Of a stretch of DNA of 64,000 nucleotides, positions 36,717-45,103 are shown piece after piece. The stretch comes from an uncultured Prevotellaceae bacterium. Lineage in GTDB: Bacteria; Bacteroidota; Bacteroidia; Bacteroidales; Muribaculaceae. The stretch lies in assembly GCA_900318255.1 (NCBI GenBank), contig ONJX01000027.1:1-64000 (forward strand). Reading direction: 5' to 3'. The translations under genes were made by a program, and so were the position numbers. Under the pieces are notes generated by a model. The model was not told where the DNA came from. It ran no database searches and was given only the letters and a program-made list of their open reading frames with translations. Positions within the stretch are counted from its first letter, which is position 1; each line of letters begins with the position of its first letter.

Positions 36717-37313
36717 TTAATCCAGCTCCTTGAGGCGTTGCTCGAGCAGGGTGTTGAGCTCCTTGAGGAGTTGTGGAATCATGGCGGGTGGGGTGGTGGT
36801 GTGATGGGCTGCGATGCCATTGACGCCAGTGGCCATGAGGCTGGCGAGAGGTGTGGCATGGGCGAATGGCGCTATCACTGGTTCTTCGAGGCCCGCGGCG
36901 CGTGTCTGCTCCATCACCTTGTGGCAGGTGTCGAGGTCGTCGCTGGCCACGGCGATATAGTCGATAGCGGTGCGTGGCACGAAGGGTACCTGGGCGGCAT
37001 CGGCCACGGTGATGCCCATTATGGTCTCCTCGCCGAGGTGCTTGCGGGCTTCAACAGCTGTGGCGCTGCGGTCAAGACCTAAGTGGACGCCAGCCACTTT
37101 TAGTGATGTGGTAGTTTCTATATCGTTATCGATAGTGAGGAACGCCTCTAGGCTGCTACATTTCTCTTGCAGCGTTTTTACTGTGGCTTCAATCTCGACT
37201 GGAGCAAGCTCGCTAAGGTCGAGTCTTATCCACCGGCAACCGTTGGCGAGCGCGCTGGTTGCAGTGCTGATTATCTCCTGGGCATTGCTGCCGCTGACTA
37301 TATACTGTAACAT
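36717..37313 (-). CDS. ThiE/TenI-like protein, probably degenerate
   Basis: 198 residues with a TIM-barrel pattern of thiamine phosphate synthase (AGVHLGLDRSATAVEARKHL, IMGITVADAAQVPF, AIDYIAVASDDLDTCHKV, VNGIAAHH). The residues that bind substrate in true ThiE, such as GQxD after VHLG, the SxH turn and the GPVFPTxTK phosphate loop, are not recognisable. It may be a TenI-like regulator or have lost its activity. No other thiamine genes are next to it. A -7 box ends four nt before the ATG, so the message may be leaderless. Confidence 0.72.
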   Translation of the reverse strand: MLQYIVSGSNAQEIISTATSALANGCRWIRLDLSELAPVEIEATVKTLQEKCSSLEAFLTIDNDIETTTSLKVAGVHLGLDRSATAVEARKHLGEETIMGITVADAAQVPFVPRTAIDYIAVASDDLDTCHKVMEQTRAAGLEEPVIAPFAHATPLASLMATGVNGIAAHHTTTPPAMIPQLLKELNTLLEQRLKELD

Positions 37314-37317
37314 ATGG

Positions 37318-37325
37318 CAAAAGTA
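37318..37325 (-). promoter_or_regulatory. -7 box of the ThiE-like gene
   Basis: TACTTTTG on the minus strand, four nt before the ATG at 37313. The expected start site coincides with the start codon. Confidence 0.5.
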
Positions 37326-37399
37326 ATAGTTTTTTGTGGTTCAAAAAGCGGCAAAATAGTTTTTTTAATAAAATTATATAAAAAAACACTTAAACTGGG

Positions 37400-37428
37400 T
37401 TGTGGTAGCGAAATTTTTTGTACTTTTG
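37400..37428 (+). promoter_or_regulatory. Promoter of the coiled-coil/zapA unit
   Basis: TTG (37400-37402), 18-bp spacer, TACTTTTG (37421-37428), 17 bp before the chosen ATG at 37446. Confidence 0.65.
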
Positions 37429-37445
37429 TAAAATTTTGGAGACAA

Positions 37446-37739
37446 ATGGCAAACGAGTTGCAACAAACGCTGGCACGTATCATCAACAAGAGCAATATCT
37501 TAGTTGAAAAATATCATGCCCTTGAGCGTGTCAACGCCGAGCTCATGAGCGAGAAGGAGCAACTTGTTGAGGACATTGAGCAACTGAAGAGAGCCCATGA
37601 ACTATTGCAGCAAGAGAATGAGTATCTGAAGATGGCTCGTGTGGTTGCTCCCGATCTCAAAGATGTGGATAATGCCAGGGCCACAATCTCCACTTTAGTG
37701 CGGGACATTGACAAATGCATCGCTCAACTTAATCAGTGA
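37446..37739 (+). CDS. Small coiled-coil protein upstream of zapA
   Basis: 97 residues, almost all alpha-helical heptads (LVEKYHALERVNAELMSEKE, LKRAHELLQQENEYLK). The frame is open further upstream, but the promoter at 37400-37428 and the ATG at 37446 (MANELQQTLA) fix the start. It is followed 9 nt later by zapA, and its size and coiled-coil nature resemble ZapB-like division factors. This position before zapA suggests a Z-ring accessory role, but no direct homology to ZapB is visible. Confidence 0.78.
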   Translation: MANELQQTLARIINKSNILVEKYHALERVNAELMSEKEQLVEDIEQLKRAHELLQQENEYLKMARVVAPDLKDVDNARATISTLVRDIDKCIAQLNQ

Positions 37740-37748
37740 TGCACGATT

Positions 37749-38048
37749 ATGGCAAAAGACGACAACAACCTAAATATAATGATAAGATTAGCCGATGTGG
37801 AGCCCACTGCTCTCACCATTCCGCGAGATGAGGAGGCTAATTATCGCGAAGCCGAGAAGCTTGTTAACACATTGTGGAACAAGTGGATTAAACGCTTTGA
37901 CGGCGATGATGCGTCAAAGAGAGTGATGGCTATGGTTGCCTTCCAGTTTGCAAGGCTATATTCTAAGGCCTATAATCAAAATGTCGCTGTGAACAATTAT
38001 CTCACCCTCTTTGAGCAGCAGCTCAATGATGTGGTGGTGAAAATATAA
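37749..38048 (+). CDS. zapA: Cell division protein ZapA
   Basis: 99 residues. The N-terminal globular half (NIMIRLADVEPTALTIPRDEE, then NYREAEKLVNTLWNKW) is followed by the long C-terminal helix (DDASKRVMAMVAFQFARLYS) that forms the ZapA tetramer. Cytosolic; cross-links FtsZ filaments. It lies between the coiled-coil gene and the ncRNA/rny region. Confidence 0.85.
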   Translation: MAKDDNNLNIMIRLADVEPTALTIPRDEEANYREAEKLVNTLWNKWIKRFDGDDASKRVMAMVAFQFARLYSKAYNQNVAVNNYLTLFEQQLNDVVVKI

Positions 38049-38052
38049 GTTT

Positions 38053-38192
38053 CGTGCCTCATTGTCATGCCCATGCGGGCGTGGCAGTGTGAGCACTTGA
38101 ATATATTGCAAATTAACAGGTTCCTGCACTTCTTGCGCAAACCCAATGGCTCTGTCAAGGGTCAAAAGGTTTGTGGTGAGTGGTGCTTTTTT
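38053..38192 (+). ncRNA. Candidate structured small RNA between zapA and rny (6S-like position)
   Basis: Two strong hairpins in 140 nt. The first pairs GTGCCTCATTGTCATGCCC (from 38054) with GGGCGTGGCAGTGTGAGCAC (to 38096) with small bulges and an ATGC loop. The second pairs GCAC-N-CT-N-CAAACC (from 38127) with GGTTTG-N-AG-N-GTGC (to 38186) and ends in six T residues (38187-38192). From memory 6S RNA is often placed between zapA and neighbouring genes, but the classical 6S single long hairpin with a central bubble is not evident, so the class is uncertain. Alternatively it is just the zapA terminator plus a leader of rny. Confidence 0.5.
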
Positions 38193-38218
38193 ATTTATAT
38201 AAATTTTTATTTTAATCA

Positions 38219-39760
38219 ATGGACATAGTTATTTATATTGTAATTGCTGTAGTGGCTCTAGTAGTAGGTGCCTTAGTGGCAAACTCGATTTCTAAACGCA
38301 ACGCAAAATCGCAGGCTAACACGATTGTGGAAAATGCCAAACGCGAAGCCGAAATTCTCAAGAATGACGCCGAGCTCAAAGGCAAAGAGGCTGGCCTGGC
38401 AATTAAGAGCGAGAGCGAGAAGCAGGCCAACGCACGCCTGGCAAAGGTGCAGTCGAGTGAAGCAAAACTTAAGCAGCGCGAAATGCAGCTCAACCAGCAG
38501 CAGCAGGAGCTGCAACGCAAGAAGACCGAGACCGATAACCTTAAAGTAAACCTTGACAACCAGCTTGCTGTTCTCGAAGACCGCAAGAAGGAGGTTGACA
38601 AGATGGAAATGAAGGTGCGCGACACTCTGGAGCATGTGAGTGGGCTCTCGGCCGAGGAAGCTAAGGAGAAACTCGTGGAGTCGCTCAAGGATGAAGCCAA
38701 GACTGCTGCCGCCAGCTACATCAACGATATCATGGACGATGCCAAGCTCACCGCCAACAAGGAGGCTAAGCGCATTGTGGTTGCAACCATCCAGCGTGTG
38801 GCCACCGAGACGGCCATCGAGAATGCCGTGACGGTGTTCCACATCGACAACGATGAGATGAAAGGCCGCATCATTGGCCGCGAGGGCCGCAACATCCGCG
38901 CTCTGGAGGCCGCTACCGGCATCGAGATTATTGTTGACGACACCCCCGAGGCCATCGTGCTCTCAAGCTTCGACCCCGTGCGCCGCGAGATTGCTCGCCT
39001 GGCACTGCACCAGCTTGTTGCCGACGGCCGCATCCACCCCGCTCGCATCGAGGAGGTGGTGGCTAAAGTGCGCCGTCAGGTTGAGGATGAGATTATTGAG
39101 ACTGGTAAGCGCACAGCTATCGACATGGGTATTCATGGCCTGCATCCCGAGCTCATTCGCCTCATTGGTAAGATGAAATATCGCTCTAGCTACGGTCAGA
39201 ACCTGCTTCAGCACTCGCGCGAGACAGCTAACCTGTGTGCTGTAATGGCTAGCGAGCTTGGGCTTAATCCCAAGAAGGCTCGCCGCGCTGGTCTGCTGCA
39301 CGACATAGGCAAGGTGCCCGATGATGAGCCCGAATTGCCACATGCCCAGCTAGGCATGAAGCTTGCCGAGAAATACAAGGAGAAAGCCGACATCTGCAAC
39401 GCCATTGGCGCTCACCACGACGAGGAGGAGGCAACAAGCCTCTATGCTCCTATTGTGCAAGTGTGCGACGCCATCTCTGGTGCACGTCCTGGCGCTCGCC
39501 GCGAGGTGGTGGAGGCCTATATCAAGCGTCTTAACGACCTGGAGAAGCTGGCGATGTCCTATCCTGGCGTTGTCAAGACCTATGCCATCCAGGCTGGCCG
39601 TGAGCTGCGCGTGATAGTTGGCGCCGACAAGATTAGTGACCAGGAGACCGAAAAACTCTCTACCGAGATAGCACAGAAGATTCAGGACGAGATGACTTAT
39701 CCTGGACAGGTGCGCATCACCGTGATTCGTGAGACTCGCGCAGTGAGCTTCGCAAAATAA
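38219..39760 (+). CDS. rny: Ribonuclease Y
   Basis: 513 residues. N-terminal membrane anchor ([18 protein letters not shown]), coiled coil from about 20 to 180, KH domain near 215-275 ([20 protein letters not shown]), HD phosphohydrolase domain with HDIGKV near residue 362 and GAHHDEEE. It is a membrane-bound endoribonuclease that initiates mRNA decay. The first gene of the rny-ricT-gldH-gtrA string; ricT follows 11 nt later. Confidence 0.97.
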   Translation: MDIVIYIVIAVVALVVGALVANSISKRNAKSQANTIVENAKREAEILKNDAELKGKEAGLAIKSESEKQANARLAKVQSSEAKLKQREMQLNQQQQELQRKKTETDNLKVNLDNQLAVLEDRKKEVDKMEMKVRDTLEHVSGLSAEEAKEKLVESLKDEAKTAAASYINDIMDDAKLTANKEAKRIVVATIQRVATETAIENAVTVFHIDNDEMKGRIIGREGRNIRALEAATGIEIIVDDTPEAIVLSSFDPVRREIARLALHQLVADGRIHPARIEEVVAKVRRQVEDEIIETGKRTAIDMGIHGLHPELIRLIGKMKYRSSYGQNLLQHSRETANLCAVMASELGLNPKKARRAGLLHDIGKVPDDEPELPHAQLGMKLAEKYKEKADICNAIGAHHDEEEATSLYAPIVQVCDAISGARPGARREVVEAYIKRLNDLEKLAMSYPGVVKTYAIQAGRELRVIVGADKISDQETEKLSTEIAQKIQDEMTYPGQVRITVIRETRAVSFAK

Positions 39761-39771
39761 TGTCATAAATC

Positions 39772-41142
39772 ATGGACGACATTAAGAATCAACTCACTAC
39801 TTCACAGGAGCAGCCTAGCACTAGCCAGTGTGTGGATTGTGGCAAGTGTGGCTGTGGTGACTGCAACACGCGTTGCAATCTCGACAGCTACAACTGGCTT
39901 GCCGACGTGCCGGGAGGGAAGAACGACTTCGACATTGTGGAAGTACACTTCAAGAACACCCGGCGTGGCTATTACCGTAACTCGGCGCACCTCGACCTGA
40001 AACAGGGCGACGTGGTGGCAGTGGAGGCCAACCCAGGGCACGACATTGGCACGGTGGCACTAACAGGCAACCTGGTGAAGCTGCAGATGAAGCGCACGCG
40101 ACTGCGCCCCGACGCCGAGATACTGCGAGTGTTCCGCAAGGCAAAACCTGCCGACCTGGAGCGCTTTGAGCAGGCTAAGGCCAAGGAGATCGACACCATG
40201 ATTCGCTCTCGCAAGATTGCCAAGGATCTTGGCTTGGAGATGAAGATTGGCGATGTGGAGTATCAGGGCGACGGCAACAAGGCGATATTCTACTATATTG
40301 CCGATGGGCGCGTCGATTTCCGACAGCTCATCAAGGTGCTTGCCGATGTGTTCAAGATTCGCGTGGAGATGAAGCAGATTGGGGCACGTCAGGAGGCTGG
40401 TCGCATTGGCGGCATTGGCCCCTGTGGGCGGCCATTGTGCTGCGCCAGCTGGATGAGCACTTTTGTGTCGGTGGCTACTAGTGCCGCACGCTATCAAGAG
40501 GTGTCGCTCAACCCTCAGAAGCTTGCTGGACAATGCGCAAAGCTCAAGTGCTGCATCAACTTTGAGGTGGATACCTACGTCGAGGCCTCAAAGTCGCTGC
40601 CTAAACGAGAGATGGTGCTCGAGACCCAAGACAAGACCTACTATCACTTCAAGACCGATATCCTTAAGCGAGAAATGTCTTATTCTACCGAGAAAGGCGT
40701 GCCAGCCGACCTGGTGACCATCTCGCCCGAGAGAGTGCGTGAAGTGATTGCCCTCAACAAGCAAGGCATCAAGCCCGAGCAGTTGCAGGACTCGGAATTG
40801 GACGTTAACGTGGCACGCAGTGCCTATGGTGACCTGGTGGGCCAAGACAGCATCAGCCGTTTTGACAACGCTAAGAAAAAGAAGAAAAAGAAAAACCGAG
40901 CAAAACCCCAAGCTGCCAAGCCTGCTGTTGATGGCGCCGACGATGCTGCAAATGGTGGTGAGACCGGTGGCAAGAACCGCCAGCCTCGCGAACGAGCACG
41001 CGAGCGTGACCGTGACCGTGATCGCGAGCGCCGTCGCAGCAATTATGATGCCGCCAACGCTAAGTCTAATTATAACGAAAACAGGCGCAGGCAAGGCAAC
41101 AAGCGTGGCTATAATCGCAACGAGACTAACAGGCATCATTGA
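39772..41142 (+). CDS. ricT: RicT/YaaT-like PSP1-domain regulatory protein
   Basis: 456 residues. The N-terminus has a Cys-rich leader (CVDCGKCGCGDCNTRC). The PSP1 domain follows (VVAVEANPGHDIGTVALTGN, KIGDVEYQGDGNKAIFYYIA), with GPCGRPLCCASWM and AKLKCCINFEVD, the conserved cysteines that in RicT bind an Fe-S cluster. The C-terminal 90 residues are low-complexity and very basic (KKKKKKNRAK, then ERARERDRDRDRERRRS), likely RNA-binding and disordered. In Bacillus subtilis RicT acts with RNase Y; here the gene is in one operon with rny. Confidence 0.9.
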   Translation: MDDIKNQLTTSQEQPSTSQCVDCGKCGCGDCNTRCNLDSYNWLADVPGGKNDFDIVEVHFKNTRRGYYRNSAHLDLKQGDVVAVEANPGHDIGTVALTGNLVKLQMKRTRLRPDAEILRVFRKAKPADLERFEQAKAKEIDTMIRSRKIAKDLGLEMKIGDVEYQGDGNKAIFYYIADGRVDFRQLIKVLADVFKIRVEMKQIGARQEAGRIGGIGPCGRPLCCASWMSTFVSVATSAARYQEVSLNPQKLAGQCAKLKCCINFEVDTYVEASKSLPKREMVLETQDKTYYHFKTDILKREMSYSTEKGVPADLVTISPERVREVIALNKQGIKPEQLQDSELDVNVARSAYGDLVGQDSISRFDNAKKKKKKKNRAKPQAAKPAVDGADDAANGGETGGKNRQPRERARERDRDRDRERRRSNYDAANAKSNYNENRRRQGNKRGYNRNETNRHH

Positions 41143-41150
41143 TTAACGTG

Positions 41151-41651
41151 ATGGCCACTCTAGGCAACATATCGTCAAGGCCAGTGATTGCTGTGGCAAT
41201 CGCAATGATTTATGTCATGTCTTGCTTGAATGCTTGTTCATTCAAGCAAGACACTATGGCACAATTCAAGGCTCTGCCAAGTGAGGGATGGAGTAAGGAT
41301 ATGCCCATACGGTTCACTCCCGAGTATGCCGACTCTTCTCTCACCTACGACTTGCAGCTCACGATAAGGCACAACAATTCCTATCAGTTCAGCAACCTGA
41401 GTCTTGCTGTGGATATGGTTGACAGTGTGAAGGTTATACACCGAAAAGATGTGGATTTCGTGCTCAGCGACAGTTATGGCAACTGGCAGGGGTCGGGATT
41501 TGGAGCTCTTTATCAGGCTAGCATCATTATTGCCACAGGCATAAAACCTAGCGATGTGAACTCGATTGTTGTGTGGCAGACCATGGCAGGCTGCGATGTT
41601 GTTAAAGATGTGATAGATATAGGCATCACCGTTGCTCCAAGCAAGAATTAG
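41151..41651 (+). CDS. gldH: Gliding motility-type lipoprotein GldH
   Basis: About 166 residues from the ATG at 41151 (a TTG at 41139 overlapping the ricT stop is possible but less likely). The lipoprotein signal ends in YVMSCLNACS with a lipobox Cys near residue 28. The body matches GldH: beta-rich, with SYGNWQGSGFGALYQASI. In Bacteroidetes GldH is widespread, including in non-gliding species. It is inserted in the rny-ricT operon, just after ricT. Confidence 0.85.
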   Translation: MATLGNISSRPVIAVAIAMIYVMSCLNACSFKQDTMAQFKALPSEGWSKDMPIRFTPEYADSSLTYDLQLTIRHNNSYQFSNLSLAVDMVDSVKVIHRKDVDFVLSDSYGNWQGSGFGALYQASIIIATGIKPSDVNSIVVWQTMAGCDVVKDVIDIGITVAPSKN

Positions 41652-41682
41652 ATGCTGAGGGCAAGAAAAACAATGAATAAAG

Positions 41683-42150
41683 ATGATAACCAAAGACGAA
41701 GCTAAGAAAACCTTAATACAGCTCATGAAATATGGGGTGATAGGTGTGCTCAACACACTCATCACTGCCATTTCCTTCTATCTGTTAAATACTTGGCTCG
41801 GGGTGCCATACGGCGTTGCCAACATCACTGGATATGTGCTCGGGGTGATTAATAGCTTCATCTGGAACAGGCAGTGGGTGTTTAAGACTGGCACCAATAT
41901 AAAGCGTGAGGCATTGCTCTTTGGCTGCGGATTTGTCATCTGCTGGCTACTGCAAGGTGGAGTGAGCCTGTTCTTGCTCGAAGGCTTGGGGTGGAAGAAC
42001 CTGCCAGTAGATATTATTCCCTTCCTGCCCATGGAGAATGCCGGTCAAAACATCGTAATGGTGCTTTCGATGGTGGTTTACACCATTGCCAACTATATCT
42101 ACAATCGCACCATTACATTCAAAGAACAAGAAACAAACTCTCAATCATGA
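41683..42150 (+). CDS. GtrA family membrane protein
   Basis: 155 residues, four membrane segments, with the family's MKYGVIGVLNTLITAISFYL and GYVLGVINSFIWNRQWVFK (NFxxxRxWVF) motifs. GtrA proteins are small flippase-like partners in transfer of lipid-linked sugars across the inner membrane. The gene stop overlaps the ATG of the repeat protein by ATGA, so the two are coupled. Confidence 0.9.
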   Translation: MITKDEAKKTLIQLMKYGVIGVLNTLITAISFYLLNTWLGVPYGVANITGYVLGVINSFIWNRQWVFKTGTNIKREALLFGCGFVICWLLQGGVSLFLLEGLGWKNLPVDIIPFLPMENAGQNIVMVLSMVVYTIANYIYNRTITFKEQETNSQS

Positions 42151-42605
42151 AAAAGACATTATTATTGCTGATGGCTGTCATGGCATTATCTATGCAGGTG
42201 AATGCAGTCACTCACATTTATAGTGGTCGCAGCACCTACATTAGCGACATCATCGCCACATGGGATGGACGTCACCTCTATCGAGGCAACAGCACCTACA
42301 CCAGCGACGTCCTCTACACCTGGGATGGAAAACACCTGTATTCAGGTCGCAGCACCTACTCGAGCGACATCCTGTGTACCTGGGACGGTAAGTATATGTA
42401 CTCAGGGCGTAGCTCTTATAGCAGCGACATCGTGTGCACCTGGGATGGAAAGTATCTATATAATGGCCGCAGCACCTACTCGAGCGACATCCTCTACACC
42501 ATCGCCGGCAACCACATCTACCGTGGTCGCAGCACCTACACTAGCGACATCCTCTACACCACCAGCGGCCATGTGCCAATCCCCGTGCTACTGGCAGTGA
42601 TGTAG
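42147..42605 (+). CDS. Secreted protein with six tandem 20-residue repeats
   Basis: 152 residues. Signal peptide MKKTLLLLMAVMALSMQVNA, then six near-identical 20-residue repeats of consensus YSGRSTYSSDILYTWDGKHL (residues about 25-144) and a short tail. Each repeat has Tyr-Gly-Arg/Asn-Ser-Thr/Ser-Tyr and Trp-Asp-Gly in most copies; the last two have IAG and TSG instead of WDG. The regular alternating pattern suggests a small beta-propeller or beta-flower fold built of one strand pair per repeat. No known family is assigned. It is coupled to gtrA and followed by a strong terminator. Confidence 0.85.
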   Translation: MKKTLLLLMAVMALSMQVNAVTHIYSGRSTYISDIIATWDGRHLYRGNSTYTSDVLYTWDGKHLYSGRSTYSSDILCTWDGKYMYSGRSSYSSDIVCTWDGKYLYNGRSTYSSDILYTIAGNHIYRGRSTYTSDILYTTSGHVPIPVLLAVM

Positions 42606-42633
42606 TGGTTGATGAGCAAGAAATTAAGAAAAT

Positions 42634-42667
42634 TAAAAAAGCGCCCTTTTTTTGGGCGCTTTTTTTG
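42634..42667 (+). terminator. Intrinsic terminator of the rny-ricT-gldH-gtrA unit
   Basis: AGCGCCC (42640-42646), T7 loop, GGGCGCT (42654-42660) then seven T residues. It is preceded by an A-run, so it may also work in reverse. Confidence 0.88.
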
Positions 42668-42732
42668 AATTATGTACAAGCTGTCGCTTGCACTACTTGA
42701 CACGACCTACAAGCCGCATTATGCATAGCTTT

Positions 42733-42851
42733 GCTGGTGTTGTCGCTTAGCTGGTGTTGTCGCTTAGCTGGTGTTGTCGCTTAGCTGGTGTTGTCGCTTC
42801 GCTGGTGATGTCGCTTAGCTGGTGATGTTGCTTAGCTGGTGTTGTTGCATT
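42733..42851. repeat. Minisatellite: seven copies of a 17-bp unit
   Basis: Unit GCTGGTGTTGTCGCTTA starts at 42733, 42750, 42767, 42784, 42801, 42818 and 42835, with single-base changes in the later copies. The period is not a multiple of three, so it is not coding. It runs up to the stop codon of buk and is likely length-variable. Confidence 0.92.
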
Positions 42852-43911
42852 ATTTGTACTCTTTGGCTTCGCGCTTGCCTTTGAGCACAGCGGCGGCGTT
42901 GCCAGCGAGGGCACCCATCTCGTCTTCGCCAGGGAAGCAGTAGGTGGGAGCGAGGAAGTCGATGCGCTTGCGCAGCTCACTAGTGAGGTAGTCACTGTGA
43001 GCCATGCCGCCTGTGAGCAGGATGGCGTCGATTTTGCCGCAGAGCACTGCACTCTGTGCAGCGATAGCCTTAGCCACATGATAAATCATTGCGTCGAGCA
43101 CCAGCTTAGCGTGCTTGTCGCCGTTGTTGATGCGCTCCTCAATGTCGAGCAGGTCGGTAGTTCCCAGGTGAGCGTTCAATCCTCCCTTGCCGGTAATCAT
43201 CTTGAGGATTTCTTCCTTAGTGTATTTGCCACTGAAGCACAGGCGCACGAGGTCGGCAGCGGGTATTGTGCCGGCACGCTCGGGAGTGAATGGGCCTTCA
43301 CCGTCAAGTGCATTAGGAGCGTCAACGGCAATGCCTTTCTCATGAGCAGCTACCGAGATACCACCACCCAGGTGGCAGATGATGAGGTTCATATCCTCAT
43401 ATTTCTTGCCTATCTCGCGGGCGAAGCGGCGAGCGATAGCCTTCTGGTTAAGGGGATGCCAAATGCTCACGCGCTTGATTTCAGGAATACCGCAGATGCG
43501 AGCATAGTCGTTGAGCTCGTCAACCACCACGGGGTCGGCGATAAAGCTGCGGCAGCCAGGAATCTGCTGAGCAATCTTATGGGCGATAAGGCAGCCCAGG
43601 TTGCAGGCGTGCTCGCGGGGTGAGTTGCGAGTGTCCTCAAGCATTTTCTCGTTGATCTCATACACGCCACCAGGCACAGCCTTGCCCAGACCGCCACGGC
43701 CTATCACAGCCTTGAAGTTGAAATCAACATTAGTGACCTTGATTTCGTTCATCACAAGGTTGTAGCGGAAGTCAAACTGGTCCATGACAGTCTTGTAGGG
43801 AGCCAGCTCCTCGGGTTTGTGACGGATGGAACGCAGCAGCAGTGGGGTTTCGCCGTCATATACGGCAAACTTGGTAGAGGTAGAACCTGGGTTGATAACA
43901 AGAATTCTCAT
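42850..43911 (-). CDS. buk: Butyrate kinase
   Basis: 353 residues of the acetokinase/butyrate kinase (ASKHA) fold: RILVINPGSTSTKFAVYDGE at the N-terminus (phosphate 1), NLIICHLGGGISVAAH near residue 185, GKIDAILLTGGMAHSDYLT near 290. It interconverts butyryl-phosphate and butyrate with ADP/ATP. The gene follows ptb by 142 bp on the same strand. Its stop codon lies at the edge of the 17-bp minisatellite. Confidence 0.95.
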   Translation of the reverse strand: MRILVINPGSTSTKFAVYDGETPLLLRSIRHKPEELAPYKTVMDQFDFRYNLVMNEIKVTNVDFNFKAVIGRGGLGKAVPGGVYEINEKMLEDTRNSPREHACNLGCLIAHKIAQQIPGCRSFIADPVVVDELNDYARICGIPEIKRVSIWHPLNQKAIARRFAREIGKKYEDMNLIICHLGGGISVAAHEKGIAVDAPNALDGEGPFTPERAGTIPAADLVRLCFSGKYTKEEILKMITGKGGLNAHLGTTDLLDIEERINNGDKHAKLVLDAMIYHVAKAIAAQSAVLCGKIDAILLTGGMAHSDYLTSELRKRIDFLAPTYCFPGEDEMGALAGNAAAVLKGKREAKEYK

Positions 43912-44053
43912 AGTTGTTTATTTTATGATAGTTGTTTTATAATTCGTGTAATAAAGAAAGGGATGATTATAGCAGAAGAGTGTGTAAGAAATAGTGCGCG
44001 TAGGTGCTAGTGTCTAAAGACTTAACACCTAACATTTATAACTTAACACTTAT

Positions 44054-44959
44054 TTAGATTGCTGATGCCACTGCTAGGCTGTAGAACTTCGACTCGATGC
44101 TGTCGCCGCGAGAGGGGAGCACTACAGGAACCTTGGCACCTTGCAGCAGGCCAGCAGTCTGGGCATGGCACAGCAGGGTGATGGTCTTGTAGAACACGTT
44201 GCCGCTCTCAATCTCGGGGAAGAGCACTGCGTCGGCCTCGCCGTTGATGGGTGAGTTGATGCCCTTGTGGTGCATGCTCTCGTAGCAGAGCGAGGTCTTC
44301 AGGTCGAGAGGACCGTCAACGATGCAGTCGCCAAACTCGCCATTGGCAGCTTTCTCCTTGATGATTACATAGTCGGCAGTGCAGGGGAAGTGGCGCTCGT
44401 CAACCTTCTCAGAGCAGTGGATGAGAGAAATCTTGGGTTGCTCAATGTGCAGAGCGTGAGCAATCCGGGCCACATACTTCACTTGCTCGATGCGTTGCTC
44501 CACGGTGGGGCAGGGAATCACAGCGGCGTCGGTGAAGAGCAGCAGGCGATGCAGCTCGGGGATGTCGGCCACGGTAACGTGGGTGAGCACGTTGCCCTTA
44601 GGCAGGATGCCAGTCTCCTTGTTGAGCACAGCACGCAGCAGGTTGTCGGTGTTGAGCAAGCCCTTCATCAGCACGTTGGCACGGTCTTCGCGCACCTCGG
44701 CAACGGCCTTGGCGGCAGCGTCGTCGCGGTCGCTAGCGTCGATAATCGAGAACTCGCTCTTAAACTTGGCCAGACGCTCATCGGCCTCAATCTCGGCGCG
44801 GCAGCCTACGAAAGTTACAGTGATAATACCAGCCTCGAGAGCTTTTAACACGGCACTGCGAGTAACATCGTCCTCGGCCCACACTACAGCCACACGGCTT
44901 TTTGTTCCCTTACTAGCAAGATGAGCGGTTAGCTCATCAAAATTTTTGATACTTGGCAT
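44054..44959 (-). CDS. ptb: Phosphate butyryltransferase
   Basis: 301 residues of the phosphate acetyl/butyryltransferase family: VLMKGLLNTDNLLRAVLNKE near residue 95, DAAVIPCPTVEQRIEQ, DALLFPEIESGNVFYK-type block as DAVLFPEIESGNVFYKT, and the C-terminal VVLPSRGDSIESKFYSLA. It converts butyryl-CoA (or a branched-chain acyl-CoA) to acyl phosphate. Together with buk it makes ATP from acyl-CoA at the end of fermentation. No butyryl-CoA forming genes are in the window. Confidence 0.93.
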   Translation of the reverse strand: MPSIKNFDELTAHLASKGTKSRVAVVWAEDDVTRSAVLKALEAGIITVTFVGCRAEIEADERLAKFKSEFSIIDASDRDDAAAKAVAEVREDRANVLMKGLLNTDNLLRAVLNKETGILPKGNVLTHVTVADIPELHRLLLFTDAAVIPCPTVEQRIEQVKYVARIAHALHIEQPKISLIHCSEKVDERHFPCTADYVIIKEKAANGEFGDCIVDGPLDLKTSLCYESMHHKGINSPINGEADAVLFPEIESGNVFYKTITLLCHAQTAGLLQGAKVPVVLPSRGDSIESKFYSLAVASAI

Positions 44960-45012
44960 GTTGTTTTTTACTGTTTATGTTTTATGTAGTTAATAGTAGT
45001 TCTATCGTGGTG

Positions 45013-45020
45013 CAAAGGTA
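45013..45020 (-). promoter_or_regulatory. -7 box of ptb-buk
   Basis: TACCTTTG on the minus strand, followed by CACC, 53 bp upstream of the ptb ATG. No -33 box at ideal spacing. Confidence 0.55.
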
Positions 45021-45103
45021 GTAAATAGTTTTCAGTTATCAGCCATCAACGCCAAGTTTTTTTGTTTTTTATTTGCTTAGTTTCGGCCACCTAAAAAATA
45101 AAG

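Noticed and set aside
42210..42590. CRISPR-like 60-bp periodicity
   Set aside because: It is the coding repeat of the secreted protein; frame is open and periods are exactly 20 codons.
42733..42851. CRISPR array
   Set aside because: The repeats are head to tail with no spacers and a 17-bp period; there are no cas genes in the window.
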